A stretch of DNA of 64,000 bases, from assembly GCA_900468805.1 (NCBI GenBank), contig UEIF01000035.1:1-64000 (forward strand), read 5' to 3'. Each line of letters begins with the position of its first letter. The first letter of the stretch is position 1. Below the pieces are notes generated by a model that did not search any database, was not told where the DNA came from, and was given only the letters and a program-made list of their open reading frames with translations. Origin of the DNA: Hyphomicrobiales bacterium. Its GTDB lineage: Bacteria > Pseudomonadota > Alphaproteobacteria > Rhizobiales > Rhizobiaceae. The position numbers and the translations under genes are program-made. Below are positions 8,880 through 17,954 of the stretch, in pieces.

Positions 8880-9302
8880 TTGCCCCAGACCATCCTTACG
8901 CTTTCCACCCGCGGCCAGGGTCTCTACGAATTCACCGATCAGGCCAATGCCTTCGTGCGTCATTCCGGTATGCTGGAGGGCCTGCTGACGGTCTTCGTGC
9001 GCCACACCTCCTGTTCGCTGCTCATCCAGGAAAATGCCGATCCCGACGTGAAGACGGACCTCAACAGCTTCTTCCGCCGCCTCGTGCCGCCATCTTCCGA
9101 TCCGTCGATGCGGTGGGTCGTTCATACGACAGAGGGACCAGACGACATGCCCGCCCATATCAAGGCGGCACTGACGCAGGTTTCGATCGGTATTCCCGTC
9201 GGCAACAGCGGGCTGGTGCTCGGCACCTGGCAGGGCATCTATCTTTTCGAACATCGCGACCGGTCGCACCGGCGCGAGGTGGTGCTGCATCTCAGCTCAT
9301 AA
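8880..9302 (+). CDS. YjbQ/UPF0047-family protein
   Basis: Homologue of YjbQ, a small trimeric enzyme family with weak thiamine-phosphate synthase activity in E. coli. The core motifs are visible: GLLTVFVRHTSCSLLIQENA, MPAHIKAALTQVSIGIPV and GTWQGIYLFEHRDRSHRREV, including the histidines that bind metal. There is no ATG in the right place. A TTG at 8880, preceded by GACGGAG, gives 140 residues, close to the 138 of E. coli YjbQ. The physiological role of the family is unsettled. Confidence 0.85.
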   Translation: MPQTILTLSTRGQGLYEFTDQANAFVRHSGMLEGLLTVFVRHTSCSLLIQENADPDVKTDLNSFFRRLVPPSSDPSMRWVVHTTEGPDDMPAHIKAALTQVSIGIPVGNSGLVLGTWQGIYLFEHRDRSHRREVVLHLSS

Positions 9303-9468
9303 TTAATCACGCAATCCCGCTGCACACCTTTGCTGGAGTTGCTCTAACGCCATTAACCCTTGTGAACGCCGACTGAATGGGCAGTTCGAACGGCATTCAG
9401 CTTCATGCGTTTAGTCTCGAAACAATCCCAAAAGGGAGATCGAGGACACATCACGAGGAGACAACCCA

Positions 9469-9774
9469 ATGTCGCATTTCCTTGCCAAGGCTTCGCTTGC
9501 CGCACTGCTCGCCCTGAGCTCCATCCCGTTTGCCGGCTCCGTTGCTTTCGCCGCGCCCCAGACGGATCTCGTCGTCAAGGCGCAGTACCATCGCCCGCCG
9601 GTTCGCGGCTGCTCGCCGATGGAGGCCATCCGCAAGGCCCGCTATTCCGGCCTGCGCGACGTACGTATTTCCAACATCACGCCGCGCCGGGTCGTCGTTG
9701 CCGGCCGCGATCGCCGTGGCTGGGACCGCATAACCTTCGCCAATGTGCGCGGCTGCCCGCTCATGTATCGCTAA
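9469..9774 (+). CDS. Small secreted two-cysteine protein, paralogue A
   Basis: A 101-residue protein with a clear signal peptide (residues 1-28, ending AFA before APQTD). The mature part is short and basic. It has a C-terminal block SNITPRRVVVAGRDRRGWDR followed by ITFANVRGCPLMYR, and cysteines at GCSP and GCPL that may pair in the periplasm. The gene 184 bases downstream codes for a related protein with the same C-terminal block. Function unknown; the arrangement suggests a tandem duplication. Confidence 0.75.
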   Translation: MSHFLAKASLAALLALSSIPFAGSVAFAAPQTDLVVKAQYHRPPVRGCSPMEAIRKARYSGLRDVRISNITPRRVVVAGRDRRGWDRITFANVRGCPLMYR

Positions 9775-9957
9775 TTCGTTCGGCCAGAGCCAGGAAGACT
9801 TGGGGCCGGTAAGACTTGGACCCGGAAAACTTAGGCTCGACCCATTTTGCCTTGACCGCGACACCTTCGACCGTCTTTTCTCGGAACTGTATGTAAGTGA
9901 TTCCGAAACAGGCTCCGGCAGTTGCCCGCGCGGCTATCAACCACGAGGATCTTTTTC

Positions 9958-10329
9958 ATGATGCAGTTTCTGGCGAAAGCGGGGCTTGCTGCCCTTCTTT
10001 CCGCTGCTGCGCTGGCCGGCACCGTTGCGCCGGCTGCAGCACAGGTGAATATCATTATCGGCGAACCGGACCGTCGTCCGCCGCCGCCGGATTGGCGCCG
10101 CCCGCCACCGCCACCGCCGGGATACGGTCGTCCGCCAGGCTACGGCCGTCCGCCGCGTGGCGGCTGCGATCCGCGCATGGCGGAAAACATCGCCGAGGAT
10201 TACGGCCTGCGCCGCACCCGCGTCGTCGATGTCTCGCCTCGCCGTATCGTCGTGCAGGGTTGGAGCCGTCGTGGCCCCGACCAGATGACCTTCGGCAACG
10301 TTCGCGGTTGCCCGCTCATGCGCCGCTGA
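9958..10329 (+). CDS. Small secreted proline-rich protein, paralogue B
   Basis: A 123-residue protein with a signal peptide (cleavage near AAAQ, about residue 23), a Pro/Gly/Arg-rich linker (several PPPP and GYGRPPG repeats) and then the same C-terminal domain as its upstream neighbour: GCDPRMAENIAEDYGLRRTR, VSPRRIVVQGWSRRG, NVRGCPLMRR. Two cysteines are conserved between the pair. GAGG lies about 10 bases before the tandem ATG codons at 9958 and 9961. Function unknown; likely periplasmic or cell-envelope associated. Confidence 0.75.
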   Translation: MMQFLAKAGLAALLSAAALAGTVAPAAAQVNIIIGEPDRRPPPPDWRRPPPPPPGYGRPPGYGRPPRGGCDPRMAENIAEDYGLRRTRVVDVSPRRIVVQGWSRRGPDQMTFGNVRGCPLMRR

Positions 10330-10455
10330 TACCACAGCATCGGTCTGAAAATCGGGATCGATGTCGGAACGCCTGATGCACCGATTCAAAGAGTTATAGA
10401 GCGTCCTTAGTTCTAATGGCCCCACGGCGCTCCAGGGCGCGATCGTCCACCGCAT

Positions 10456-10496
10456 AAAAAACCGCCCTTGCAGACAGCAAGGGCGGTTTTCTTTTG
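10456..10496. terminator. Bidirectional intrinsic terminator
   Basis: A stem AAAACCGCCCTTGC / GCAAGGGCGGTTTT with a 5-base loop and T-runs on both strands sits between the secreted paralogue (plus) and the SIMPL gene (minus). It can end transcription from both sides. Confidence 0.9.
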
Positions 10497-10543
10497 AGTA
10501 GTTTTTCCGTCGGGGGCAGGGCGCCGAAGCGCCCTGTGGGGTT

Positions 10544-11287
10544 TTACTGCTCGATTGCGAAAGTCATGCTGACGGTGACATTGTAGCTGTTCTCGCCGCC
10601 CTGGACCGGAACGGCAGCGGCATCGGAGGCTTCCTTCATCATCGCAGCGCGGTAGACCGGCTGTGGCATCGGGCGCAGGACATTCTCGCTGATCTCGATG
10701 ACGCGACCGACTTTGACGCCGGCGGCTTCGCTCAGTGTCTTCGCCTTCTTGATCGCGTTGGCGACAGCGTTCTTGCGAGCTGCCTCCAAGGCCGCTTCAG
10801 GCTTGTCGTTGGTGAACTGGATATCGCCGCCCTGATTGATGCCGAGAGTGACAGACTGGTCGATGATCTCGCCCAGTTTGGACAGGTCGCGGACGCGAAC
10901 GGTGACCGAATTGCTGGTCTGGTAGCCGATCAACTGCGGCGGCTGCGGCTGGTTATCGACCGGCTGCGGGTAATTATATTGCGGCTGGATCGAAAAGCCC
11001 GAGGTCTGCAGGTCGCGCTCGGCAATGCCGCTCTTCTTCAGCGCTGCCAGCACCTCGCTCATCGCCTTGTTGTTCTCGTCGAGCGCTTCCCGAGCAGTCT
11101 TTGCCTGTTTGACCACGGCAAGATTGACGACGGCCATATCGGGAGCCAATGCCGATTCGCCTTCTGCGGATACGTTGATGACCGCTTCGCGCGGCCGATT
11201 CTCCTGCGCCAGAAGCGGAGCGGATGCCGCGAGCGGCAGGCTCAGAAAGGCTGTCAGAAGGGCAGTCTTGGTATAGTTCGGCGCCAT
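10544..11287 (-). CDS. SIMPL/DUF541 periplasmic protein (BP26/Omp28-like)
   Basis: A 247-residue exported protein with a signal peptide ending near PLLAQEN. It aligns by eye over its length with the Brucella periplasmic immunogen BP26/Omp28: SALAPDMAVVNLAVVKQAKT, KKSGIAERDLQTSGFSIQPQ, the track SVTLGINQGGDIQF and the ending GENSYNVTVSMTFAIEQ. SIMPL proteins form periplasmic rings; their role is not settled. It is monocistronic, with a strong terminator beyond its 3' end. Confidence 0.9.
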   Translation of the reverse strand: MAPNYTKTALLTAFLSLPLAASAPLLAQENRPREAVINVSAEGESALAPDMAVVNLAVVKQAKTAREALDENNKAMSEVLAALKKSGIAERDLQTSGFSIQPQYNYPQPVDNQPQPPQLIGYQTSNSVTVRVRDLSKLGEIIDQSVTLGINQGGDIQFTNDKPEAALEAARKNAVANAIKKAKTLSEAAGVKVGRVIEISENVLRPMPQPVYRAAMMKEASDAAAVPVQGGENSYNVTVSMTFAIEQ

Positions 11288-11516
11288 GTTTGTTCCTCGG
11301 CTGTTTGCGTCCCTGCGAGCTTTGTGTCTGCGGATTGTGAAGCTATTACGGCAGAAACCGATATGAGAATTGCTTTATTGCGGGAAGTATTTTCGACTAA
11401 TGGGTGTAGGGGGCGATCAACGCATGGTAGGTAAAGCGGCGTGTGGCCTGTTGCCCGCGGTTAAGCCTCGACTTATAAAGAACCGCGTTTCTATCTCATG
11501 CTGAAGTTTCGCCTTT

Positions 11517-12254
11517 ATGAAAATCGGTGCTTATGTCATCAATCTGAACCGTTCCAGTACCCGGTGGGAAGGGCTTTCGCGGAAGGCCAATTCGCTGGCG
11601 CTCGAAGTCGTCAGGATATCCGGAGTGGATGGGGCGCAGATCCACCCACACGACAAGGCTGACATCAACAAGCGGCAATTCCTTCTTCGCAACGGCAGGA
11701 ACTATCTGCCAGGCGAGCACGGCTGCTATCGCAGCCACGTCAAGGCGCTCACCGAGTTTCTGGACAGCAGCAATGATGCGGCGATCATCATGGAAGACGA
11801 CGTCGAGCTGCAAGCCGATCTCATAGAACGTGCAGAGGCCGTACTTGCCGCGATTCCGAAAGCTGAGCTGGTCAAGCTTCTGAACCACCGGTCCCAAGGC
11901 TTCATGCAGAAGGCGGCGACGAAATTCGGGGATGTCATAGGCCGCTGCATCCACGGGCCGCAGGGTTCGGCCGCCTGCTATCTGGTCACCCGATCCGGCG
12001 CAAGCAAGCTTCTGCGGACCATGGCCATCATGGTCTATCCCTTCGATGTGGCATTAGAGCGCGGCTGGTCGACCGAGGTTAATACCTTTACGGTCAAGAA
12101 CAATCTGATAGAGCTAGGGCCGAACAGCCACGAGACGGCGATTGCGACGAAGCTCGACTACAGACGGCAGAAATTCAAGGGAATACGCCGCTCCGTCACG
12201 CATCTGCTTCGCGCCGCTGATTATGCTAGAAGGGTACAATATTCTCTATGGTAG
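11517..12254 (+). CDS. Glycosyltransferase family 25
   Basis: GT25 enzymes add galactose or other sugars to the lipopolysaccharide core or similar glycans. The family traits are visible: the N-terminal MKIGAYVINLNRSSTRWEGL, the region PGEHGCYRSHVKALTEF (typical GEIGCxxSH-like motif), the acidic motif IIMEDDVEL near residue 88, and AACYLVTRSGASKLL. It has 245 residues and is probably cytoplasmic and membrane-associated. Its last 7 bases overlap the following O-antigen ligase-like gene in another frame, which points to translational coupling and a shared envelope-glycan role. Confidence 0.9.
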   Translation: MKIGAYVINLNRSSTRWEGLSRKANSLALEVVRISGVDGAQIHPHDKADINKRQFLLRNGRNYLPGEHGCYRSHVKALTEFLDSSNDAAIIMEDDVELQADLIERAEAVLAAIPKAELVKLLNHRSQGFMQKAATKFGDVIGRCIHGPQGSAACYLVTRSGASKLLRTMAIMVYPFDVALERGWSTEVNTFTVKNNLIELGPNSHETAIATKLDYRRQKFKGIRRSVTHLLRAADYARRVQYSLW

Positions 12255-13591
12255 CGAGCGAAGAGCCGATTGCCACGCCCTCCCGCCTCAAGCCCGTCCT
12301 TGTCCTCCTATGGCTGCTATTGATTTCGGCTCCCATTGTGGAAAGCGATACCTATCGCTACGCGGCGCTGCTGCTGATCGGGACGACCTTTGTCCGGTTC
12401 AAGCCGAATTTTAATCTGCTGAAGAGTGACTGGCTGGCGAACGCCTGCCTTGCCTGGGGTGCTTACGCACTGCTGCGCTTTCTCTTCGGCCTGATCGTTT
12501 ACGGTGAAAAGGGGGCGTCCGACTGGCTCTACGCCTTCCCGCTGTTTTTTCCGGCGGTGGGCATCGCGCTTTATTCCAGCCGCAAACAGGTCGAAACGGT
12601 CTTTGCCATCTATTTCCCGGCTGCACTTGCCGCCCTGTTGATCTCCACCGACTACCGGCTGATCCTTGAAGGCGACGCGCGTATTTCGCCGCTCTTCCAT
12701 AACAACCTGATCCATGGCGCGATCGGCTGCGGTTTCCTGATGATCGGCGCCTTCTACTGGCTGTTGCACGCCTGGGAGACCGGCAAGCTCGTGCGCCGTT
12801 CCGGCAGCTGGATTGTTGCCGTCGCGACCCTCATCATCGCACTCTGCCTTTTCAATATTTATGGCTCCAAGGCGAAAGGCGTCTGGCTGAGCCTCGTCCT
12901 CGTCGGACCGCTCATGCTGGCCTCGCTGCTGCTTTACGCAAACAGACGCCGGGCCGCCTTGGTAGGGGCGGTCGTAGTCGCTCTCATTGCAGCAGCGCTT
13001 TTTGTCGGCGGCGATGACATCTGGAAGTTTGCCGGCCCGACCTATGAGGCCACCGCACGGATCGAGACCGAAATCTCTACGCATGGCGCATGGGATGCTG
13101 TCGCTGCTGCGATCGCGTCAAAAGATACGCCGGAGTCGATGAGTGAACGGCTGCAGCTCTGGGCGAATGCTTCGGAAGTGATAGCTCAGGCGCCTTTCTT
13201 TGGTGCCGGCAACCACTGGCTGACGCTCTGGAGTTCGACCACCTATGCCGACGTGCCCTATACGCTGCTCCATAACGGCTACTTCGAGATGCTTGTCCGC
13301 CACGGGCTGTTCGGCATTGTCGTTTTCGCCATATTGGCAACAGGCATGTACAGCCGTGTTTTCTCTGCGTGGAAAGCCAGGCTGATCAGTCTCAGCACGC
13401 TACTGGCCTATAGCATGGTGACGCTATTCTTCCTTGGAACGATCCTGTCCAACTCCAACAACCGGCTGGCAATCGGCGAATCGTTCTTCTTCGTGTTCGC
13501 CGCCGCCGCGTTTGCCTGCGGGATCATGTTGAAGAAGGAAGAGATCAGGCAGGACACCGGCATGGTAACTCGGGATCAGAAGGCTGCCTGA
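12248..13591 (+). CDS. O-antigen ligase (WaaL)/polymerase-family membrane protein
   Basis: A 447-residue polytopic membrane protein with about ten to twelve hydrophobic segments and a large periplasmic loop (residues about 255-345). That loop contains the Wzy_C-type features FFGAGNHWLTLWSS and TLLHNGYFEMLVRHGLFGIV, including the histidine usually needed for ligation. Such proteins transfer undecaprenyl-linked glycans to lipid A core or polymerise them. It overlaps the GT25 gene by 7 bases. Ligase versus polymerase cannot be decided from sequence alone. Confidence 0.85.
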   Translation: MVASEEPIATPSRLKPVLVLLWLLLISAPIVESDTYRYAALLLIGTTFVRFKPNFNLLKSDWLANACLAWGAYALLRFLFGLIVYGEKGASDWLYAFPLFFPAVGIALYSSRKQVETVFAIYFPAALAALLISTDYRLILEGDARISPLFHNNLIHGAIGCGFLMIGAFYWLLHAWETGKLVRRSGSWIVAVATLIIALCLFNIYGSKAKGVWLSLVLVGPLMLASLLLYANRRRAALVGAVVVALIAAALFVGGDDIWKFAGPTYEATARIETEISTHGAWDAVAAAIASKDTPESMSERLQLWANASEVIAQAPFFGAGNHWLTLWSSTTYADVPYTLLHNGYFEMLVRHGLFGIVVFAILATGMYSRVFSAWKARLISLSTLLAYSMVTLFFLGTILSNSNNRLAIGESFFFVFAAAAFACGIMLKKEEIRQDTGMVTRDQKAA

Positions 13592-13654
13592 AAGGGCGAT
13601 GGAACCCGGCCCAAAAGGGTTGCCGAGCGCTCCTAGGCTGGAGCGCCCGCGTTG

Positions 13655-13801
13655 TCACATACCGAAATCGTCCAGAAACGAAGGATGGATCGCAGTCTTC
13701 CTTGCCTCGCGCGCATCACGATAGCGCTGCTGGGCAGAATCGAAGCCATTGACGATCCGTCTTATAAGACCGCTTTTGCGGCGTTTGAAAATCAAGTGCA
13801 T
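13655..13801 (-). CDS. Possible small basic protein (48 aa)
   Basis: A short minus-strand frame starting MHLIFKRRKSGLIRRIVNGF and ending IHPSFLDDFGM. The basic, helical N-terminus and the LDD-hydrophobic-G-hydrophobic ending recall small Arg-rich alphaproteobacterial proteins of the DUF1127 type, but the match is loose. The ribosome-binding site (GAG about 8 bases upstream) is weak. A longer frame continues upstream to 14053 but runs into the cyclase gene and its promoter, so I take the internal ATG. The rest of this 439-base gap appears to be promoter DNA. Confidence 0.35.
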   Translation of the reverse strand: MHLIFKRRKSGLIRRIVNGFDSAQQRYRDAREARKTAIHPSFLDDFGM

Positions 13802-14030
13802 AGCAAGCTCGCTTTTTCTTATTTTTGTTAGCCGGCAGCATATAATTTGCGCAGCATGCCGTAGCAATGAGCATTTTGGCATGCCACCTATGCAGAATAT
13901 GACAGTGACATGACACGGAAGGGATCGCGGTCTGCATAAGGCGTCCGAGGTTCGATCGACGGCCGCGATGGTATCGGCCATAGCGGTGCTGTAAGATGCC
14001 GCTGTCGTCCTTTCGGGGGAAGAGACTGAC

Positions 14031-16247
14031 ATGGAGCGCCGCCTTGCAGCCATCCTGATTGCCGATGTTGTGGGCTATGGCCGTTTAAGCCAGGTCGACG
14101 AGGAGGGGACGCGTCTTCGTTTCCAGGCGAACCTGAGAGAGATTGTCGAGCCTTCGATAGCTGAGCATAGCGGACGGCTGGTCAAGACCATGGGCGACGG
14201 GCTGCTGGTCGAATTTCACAGCGTCGTCGATGCCATGCGCTGCGCAGTGGACGTGCAGAAGCTGAAGGCAAAGCACAATGCGGAGATCCCGACCGATCAT
14301 CGCCTGGATTTCCGCATCGGTATCAATCTCGGTGACATCATCGTCGAGGGTGACGATATTCACGGCGATGGGGTCAACCTGGCTGACCGCATGCAGTCGC
14401 TCGCCGAACCCGGCGGAATTGCGATCTCCGGCCCAGCCTATGACCAGGTGAAATCGAAGCTTGACGTTGGTTTTGTCTCGCTCGGCGAGCAAAGGGTCAA
14501 AAACATCGCCGAGCCCGTGCGGGTCTATCGTGTCGTGCTCGGTACAGCGGCACCCAACAGAGCTGCCAACGCTCGCCGATATCTTGGCCGTTGGCGCGTC
14601 GCGGTGATATCAACTGCTGCCGTCCTTCTCATTCTGGCGGGAGCGGCGCTGTGGTGGCAGCCGTGGGCGCTGCTTGAGGCCCCATCGCTTACCGAGCGCT
14701 TTGCCTATCCTTTACCGGACAAGCCCTCCGTTGCGGTGCTGCCGTTCATCAATGTCAGCGGCGACGTGGAGCACGATCATCTTGCCGAAGGCCTGACCGA
14801 CGATCTGATTACGGAACTCTCGAAAGTCTCCGGCCTCTTCGTCATCGCGCGCCATTCCGTCTTCGCGGTGCGTGACAACAGCGGCAAGATACAGGATGTG
14901 GCGGCCGAACTCGGTGTTCATTATGTGCTTGAGGGGACGTTGCAGCGCGCCGGCGCACGACTGCGCATCAATGTCAAACTGATCGATGCGCTGACCGGGC
15001 TTTCCCTCTGGGCCGAGCGTTACGACCGCGAATATGTCGACCTCTTCGCGGTGCAGGATGATGTCATCAGCAAGATCATCGCGGCTCTTGCCATCAGGCT
15101 CAGCGATGGTGAACGCACGCAACTGGCGCAGATCCCGACGGAGAATCTCGAGGCCTATGATTATTACATGCGCGCCGAGCAGGCGGGTCTCACCTACGGG
15201 GACGTCGCGACCTATCGCGAGGCCTTATCCTATTATCAGAAGGCGATCGACCTCGATCCGAATTTTGCCGATGCCCATGCGGGGATTGCCCGGATCGCCG
15301 TCGATGTCTGGCGCAACGACTACAATATCCTCTGGTCGGCAGCCGTCGCCCGCAAAATCGCCTATGATGCGGCAGGGCAGGCATTGAAGATCGATCCGAA
15401 CAATGCGCGAGCGCATACCGTGCTGGCACTCCTGCAACTGGTCGATGGCCGCCAGACGGAGGCACTGATATCGGCGAACCGTGCCGTGCAGGCGCAGCCG
15501 AGCGACGCCGAAGCCTATGGCAATCTGGCCCTCGTGCTCGCTCATATCGGCAATCATGGTCAGGCGATCAGCGAAATGGAAAAGGCGCTGCGCTTCGATC
15601 CGTCGCCATCGCCCGGCTTCCAGTTGTTGGCGGGTATCGTTTTCTACATCGTCGGAGACGAAGACCGGGCGATCTCGCTGATGGAGGCAGCCCGCAACGC
15701 CTTGCCCAATGCGGAGGCCGCACGCGAATTCCTGACGGCAGCCTATATCGATGACGGCGATAAGAAACGCAGCCTGCAGGAGAAGACGAGGCTGCTGGAG
15801 CTCTTTCCCGAAAGCAATCTGACCTATTACAGCTATCTCTACGACTACTGGCGCAAGGACGATCTGAACAAGCATCTGAGCCGGCTGCAGAAGGCCGGAA
15901 TTCCTGATTGGCCTTTCGGATTTCAGGGCGAGAAAGGCGATCAGGTCACCGGCGATCAGTTGCTGGATCTCATCAGCGACAAGACCTGGAGCGGCAAACA
16001 CCGCAACGGCACGCAGTTCGTGCAGTTCTTCGACAAGGCCGGCAACACCGCTTATCGCAGCGCCAATACGAACATAACGGGCACGGTCGAAATTCAGGGC
16101 GACTGGCTCTGTGAGAAGTTCTCAGGCTATTTCCTGGACCGGATGGTCTGCGGCAGCGTTTATCGCAACCGCGCTCCCGACGAGCCCGGTGCGACATATG
16201 TGCATGTCACGCCGCAGGCTCTGAAATTCTTTTCCATCGTCCGCTGA
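14031..16247 (+). CDS. Class III adenylate cyclase fused to TolB-like and TPR domains
   Basis: The 738-residue protein has an N-terminal class III cyclase domain (1-170), one membrane helix (about 190-212), a TolB/FlgO-like domain (230-350: VAVLPFINVSGDVEHDHLAE, LSLWAERYDREYVDLFAVQD), tetratricopeptide repeats (about 380-590) and a C-terminal part without a clear family. Cyclase residues look intact: metal aspartates D12 and D56, adenine-selecting K52 (VKTMGDG) and D109, and transition-state N116 and R120 (VNLADRM). It should make cAMP, with the C-terminal domains probably periplasmic. Rhizobial genomes hold many such fusions; the signal is unknown. Confidence 0.9.
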   Translation: MERRLAAILIADVVGYGRLSQVDEEGTRLRFQANLREIVEPSIAEHSGRLVKTMGDGLLVEFHSVVDAMRCAVDVQKLKAKHNAEIPTDHRLDFRIGINLGDIIVEGDDIHGDGVNLADRMQSLAEPGGIAISGPAYDQVKSKLDVGFVSLGEQRVKNIAEPVRVYRVVLGTAAPNRAANARRYLGRWRVAVISTAAVLLILAGAALWWQPWALLEAPSLTERFAYPLPDKPSVAVLPFINVSGDVEHDHLAEGLTDDLITELSKVSGLFVIARHSVFAVRDNSGKIQDVAAELGVHYVLEGTLQRAGARLRINVKLIDALTGLSLWAERYDREYVDLFAVQDDVISKIIAALAIRLSDGERTQLAQIPTENLEAYDYYMRAEQAGLTYGDVATYREALSYYQKAIDLDPNFADAHAGIARIAVDVWRNDYNILWSAAVARKIAYDAAGQALKIDPNNARAHTVLALLQLVDGRQTEALISANRAVQAQPSDAEAYGNLALVLAHIGNHGQAISEMEKALRFDPSPSPGFQLLAGIVFYIVGDEDRAISLMEAARNALPNAEAAREFLTAAYIDDGDKKRSLQEKTRLLELFPESNLTYYSYLYDYWRKDDLNKHLSRLQKAGIPDWPFGFQGEKGDQVTGDQLLDLISDKTWSGKHRNGTQFVQFFDKAGNTAYRSANTNITGTVEIQGDWLCEKFSGYFLDRMVCGSVYRNRAPDEPGATYVHVTPQALKFFSIVR

Positions 16248-16287
16248 TGGCGATGACGAGTTTGTTTAAAAACCGGCGATTGATTGT

Positions 16288-16800
16288 CTATTGAGCGGAC
16301 GGATGCTGCCAGTCTTTCTGTGCCTTCTCCGATATCAGGATATTCTGCACCTGCGACCAATGCTTCTGGGAATCGACCACCTTGGTGGGGTTCTTCACCA
16401 GCCCGTCGGCGGCACCCGGATCGTAGCTGATATAGAGCTTGCCTTCGATAATCCGCCAGGCATTCGGATCGATGTTGGTGGTCACCGTTCCGAAGGACAC
16501 GCCATCGGCGCAGTAACCGCCATATTGCGGGGCATATTTGCCCGGATCCTTGACGAACATGTCACGATGTTCGGCACTGACGAAATACCAGGTCGCACCC
16601 AGCCAGTGATGAGAATATTGCGGCGATCCTTCAACGGCTTTATCATCCGTGAAATAGGCGACCGGATCATAGCCCTTGATCGCCACATCCCCGAAATAGC
16701 CCGTATTGACGAAGTCCTCTGCCGGAGCGGCCCTTGCAAAGAGCAGGACGGCAAGGCTGCCTATCGCAGCAGCCTTCATGAATCCATTCCAGTGAGACAT
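16288..16800 (-). CDS. Secreted YHS-domain protein
   Basis: A 170-residue protein with an N-terminal signal peptide (cleavage near ARAAPA, about residue 27) and a YHS-type domain: VAIKGYDPVAYFTDDKAVEG, HHWLGATWYFVSAEHRDMFV, PGKYAPQYGGYCADGVSFG. YHS domains often bind metals, and stand-alone secreted ones are common in rhizobia, with no settled role. It ends convergently with the cyclase gene, 40 bases apart, and follows the ankyrin-protein gene by 30 bases on the same strand, so the two are probably cotranscribed. Confidence 0.88.
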   Translation of the reverse strand: MSHWNGFMKAAAIGSLAVLLFARAAPAEDFVNTGYFGDVAIKGYDPVAYFTDDKAVEGSPQYSHHWLGATWYFVSAEHRDMFVKDPGKYAPQYGGYCADGVSFGTVTTNIDPNAWRIIEGKLYISYDPGAADGLVKNPTKVVDSQKHWSQVQNILISEKAQKDWQHPSAQ

Positions 16801-16830
16801 TTCAAAGCTCCCGTTTTCAGGCGCGCACGG

Positions 16831-17421
16831 TCATTTTCGCTTCGTGCATTCGTCATAGAGCCACTGACCGGTGAGGTCGGCTCCCTGACAGGCTGCGCCC
16901 GCTTTCAACAATAGACTGACGGAATCCCAGTGTGACCGCCATCCCGCCTGCGTCACCGGCGTGTAGCCGTTTCTTTCCTTCGGCTCGATCTTCGCTTTCT
17001 GTGCGAGCAGGAAAGCAATGACCTCGGCATGGCCTTCCTCGGCCGCCGCATGCAGGGGCGTCATGCTGTAGAAGTTCTTGTCGTCGTTGACGGAGGCGCC
17101 TTTGGCCACCAACAATTCCACGATATCGAGGTGACCGCCATAGGCTGCTGCATGCAGTGCCGTCAGTCCGCCCTTGTTGCGGATTTCGATATCGCAGCCC
17201 CGGTCCAGCAGAAGGGTGACGACATCAGTCTTGCCCGACAAGGCGGCAATCAGCAGCGCCGGCTCGCCGGTATCATCCGGCTCGGAGAGGTTTGCCCCCT
17301 GATCCGCAAGCTGTTTGACGCGATCGACATTTCCCTCACGCGCAGCGTCATGAAGAGGGCCTGCCGAAGTGGCGGAAGCCCCCAAGCCTAAACAGAACAA
17401 GCCGATCCAAAAAATATTCAT
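16831..17421 (-). CDS. Secreted ankyrin-repeat protein
   Basis: Starting at the ATG at 17421 gives 196 residues with a signal peptide (MNIFWIGLFCLGLGASATSA), preceded by GGGGG about 10 bases upstream; the longer frame from 17454 would place charged residues before the signal. Four to five ankyrin repeats follow (PLHDAAREGNVDRVKQLADQ, ALLIAALSGKTDVVTLLLDR, ALHAAAYGGHLDIVELLVAK, PLHAAAEEGHAEVIAFLLAQ). The C-terminus carries two cysteines (GAACQGADLTGQWLYDECT). Ankyrin repeats mediate protein binding, so in the periplasm it may partner the downstream YHS protein. Confidence 0.88.
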   Translation of the reverse strand: MNIFWIGLFCLGLGASATSAGPLHDAAREGNVDRVKQLADQGANLSEPDDTGEPALLIAALSGKTDVVTLLLDRGCDIEIRNKGGLTALHAAAYGGHLDIVELLVAKGASVNDDKNFYSMTPLHAAAEEGHAEVIAFLLAQKAKIEPKERNGYTPVTQAGWRSHWDSVSLLLKAGAACQGADLTGQWLYDECTKRK

Positions 17422-17630
17422 CGCGCACCCCCGTCTTGCCATCCCTGGCTTCACAAGCGCGAAAGCGTGGTTAAGCTATCATGAATATGAGCGATCGACA
17501 ATAAATGGCGAATCTGTTTGGAGAGCGGCGCGTGCGAGGCCACTTGCGGCTCCGTAGCAAACCGCAGCTTGGAACAGGGATAATGTGATGAACTGGTTAC
17601 CGAGAGCTACATTGCATCGAAGGTGACCGG

Positions 17631-17840
17631 TCAGTGAAGGCCTTGCAGTCTGTTTCGTCGCTCAGCCAGCAACTCGCGTTGGACCAAGCTTCGCGCATCT
17701 TCGGTAAGACTACCCGTTTTCGAAAGACCAAGTTCGACAAACCGCGTTTCAATCTGTTTCGGGATTGAGTCCGCTTCGTGCTGGCAGAGCCGCACCAGCC
17801 ATTTCCATTCGTCACTCGTCAAATCCTGCCGCGCGATCAT
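17631..17840 (-). CDS. Small hypothetical protein (69 aa)
   Basis: A 69-residue frame with a strong ribosome-binding site, GGAGGAG, about 8 bases before the ATG at 17840. The product (MIARQDLTSDEWKWLVRLCQ and onward) is charged and helical, probably cytoplasmic, and of no family I know. About 115 bases upstream on the same strand is a GGAAC-N17-CGTT sequence (17955-17980) that fits an EcfG-type stress promoter. Confidence 0.6.
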   Translation of the reverse strand: MIARQDLTSDEWKWLVRLCQHEADSIPKQIETRFVELGLSKTGSLTEDARSLVQRELLAERRNRLQGLH

Positions 17841-17954
17841 TAAATGGTCTCCTCCAGAGCAACGTTATCCATTGATGGATAGCACAATTCACGTCGAAAG
17901 GCAGGCGACTGAATCATCGGGCTGATCAAGCGCGCAGGGGCTCCCAAAGCCCCT

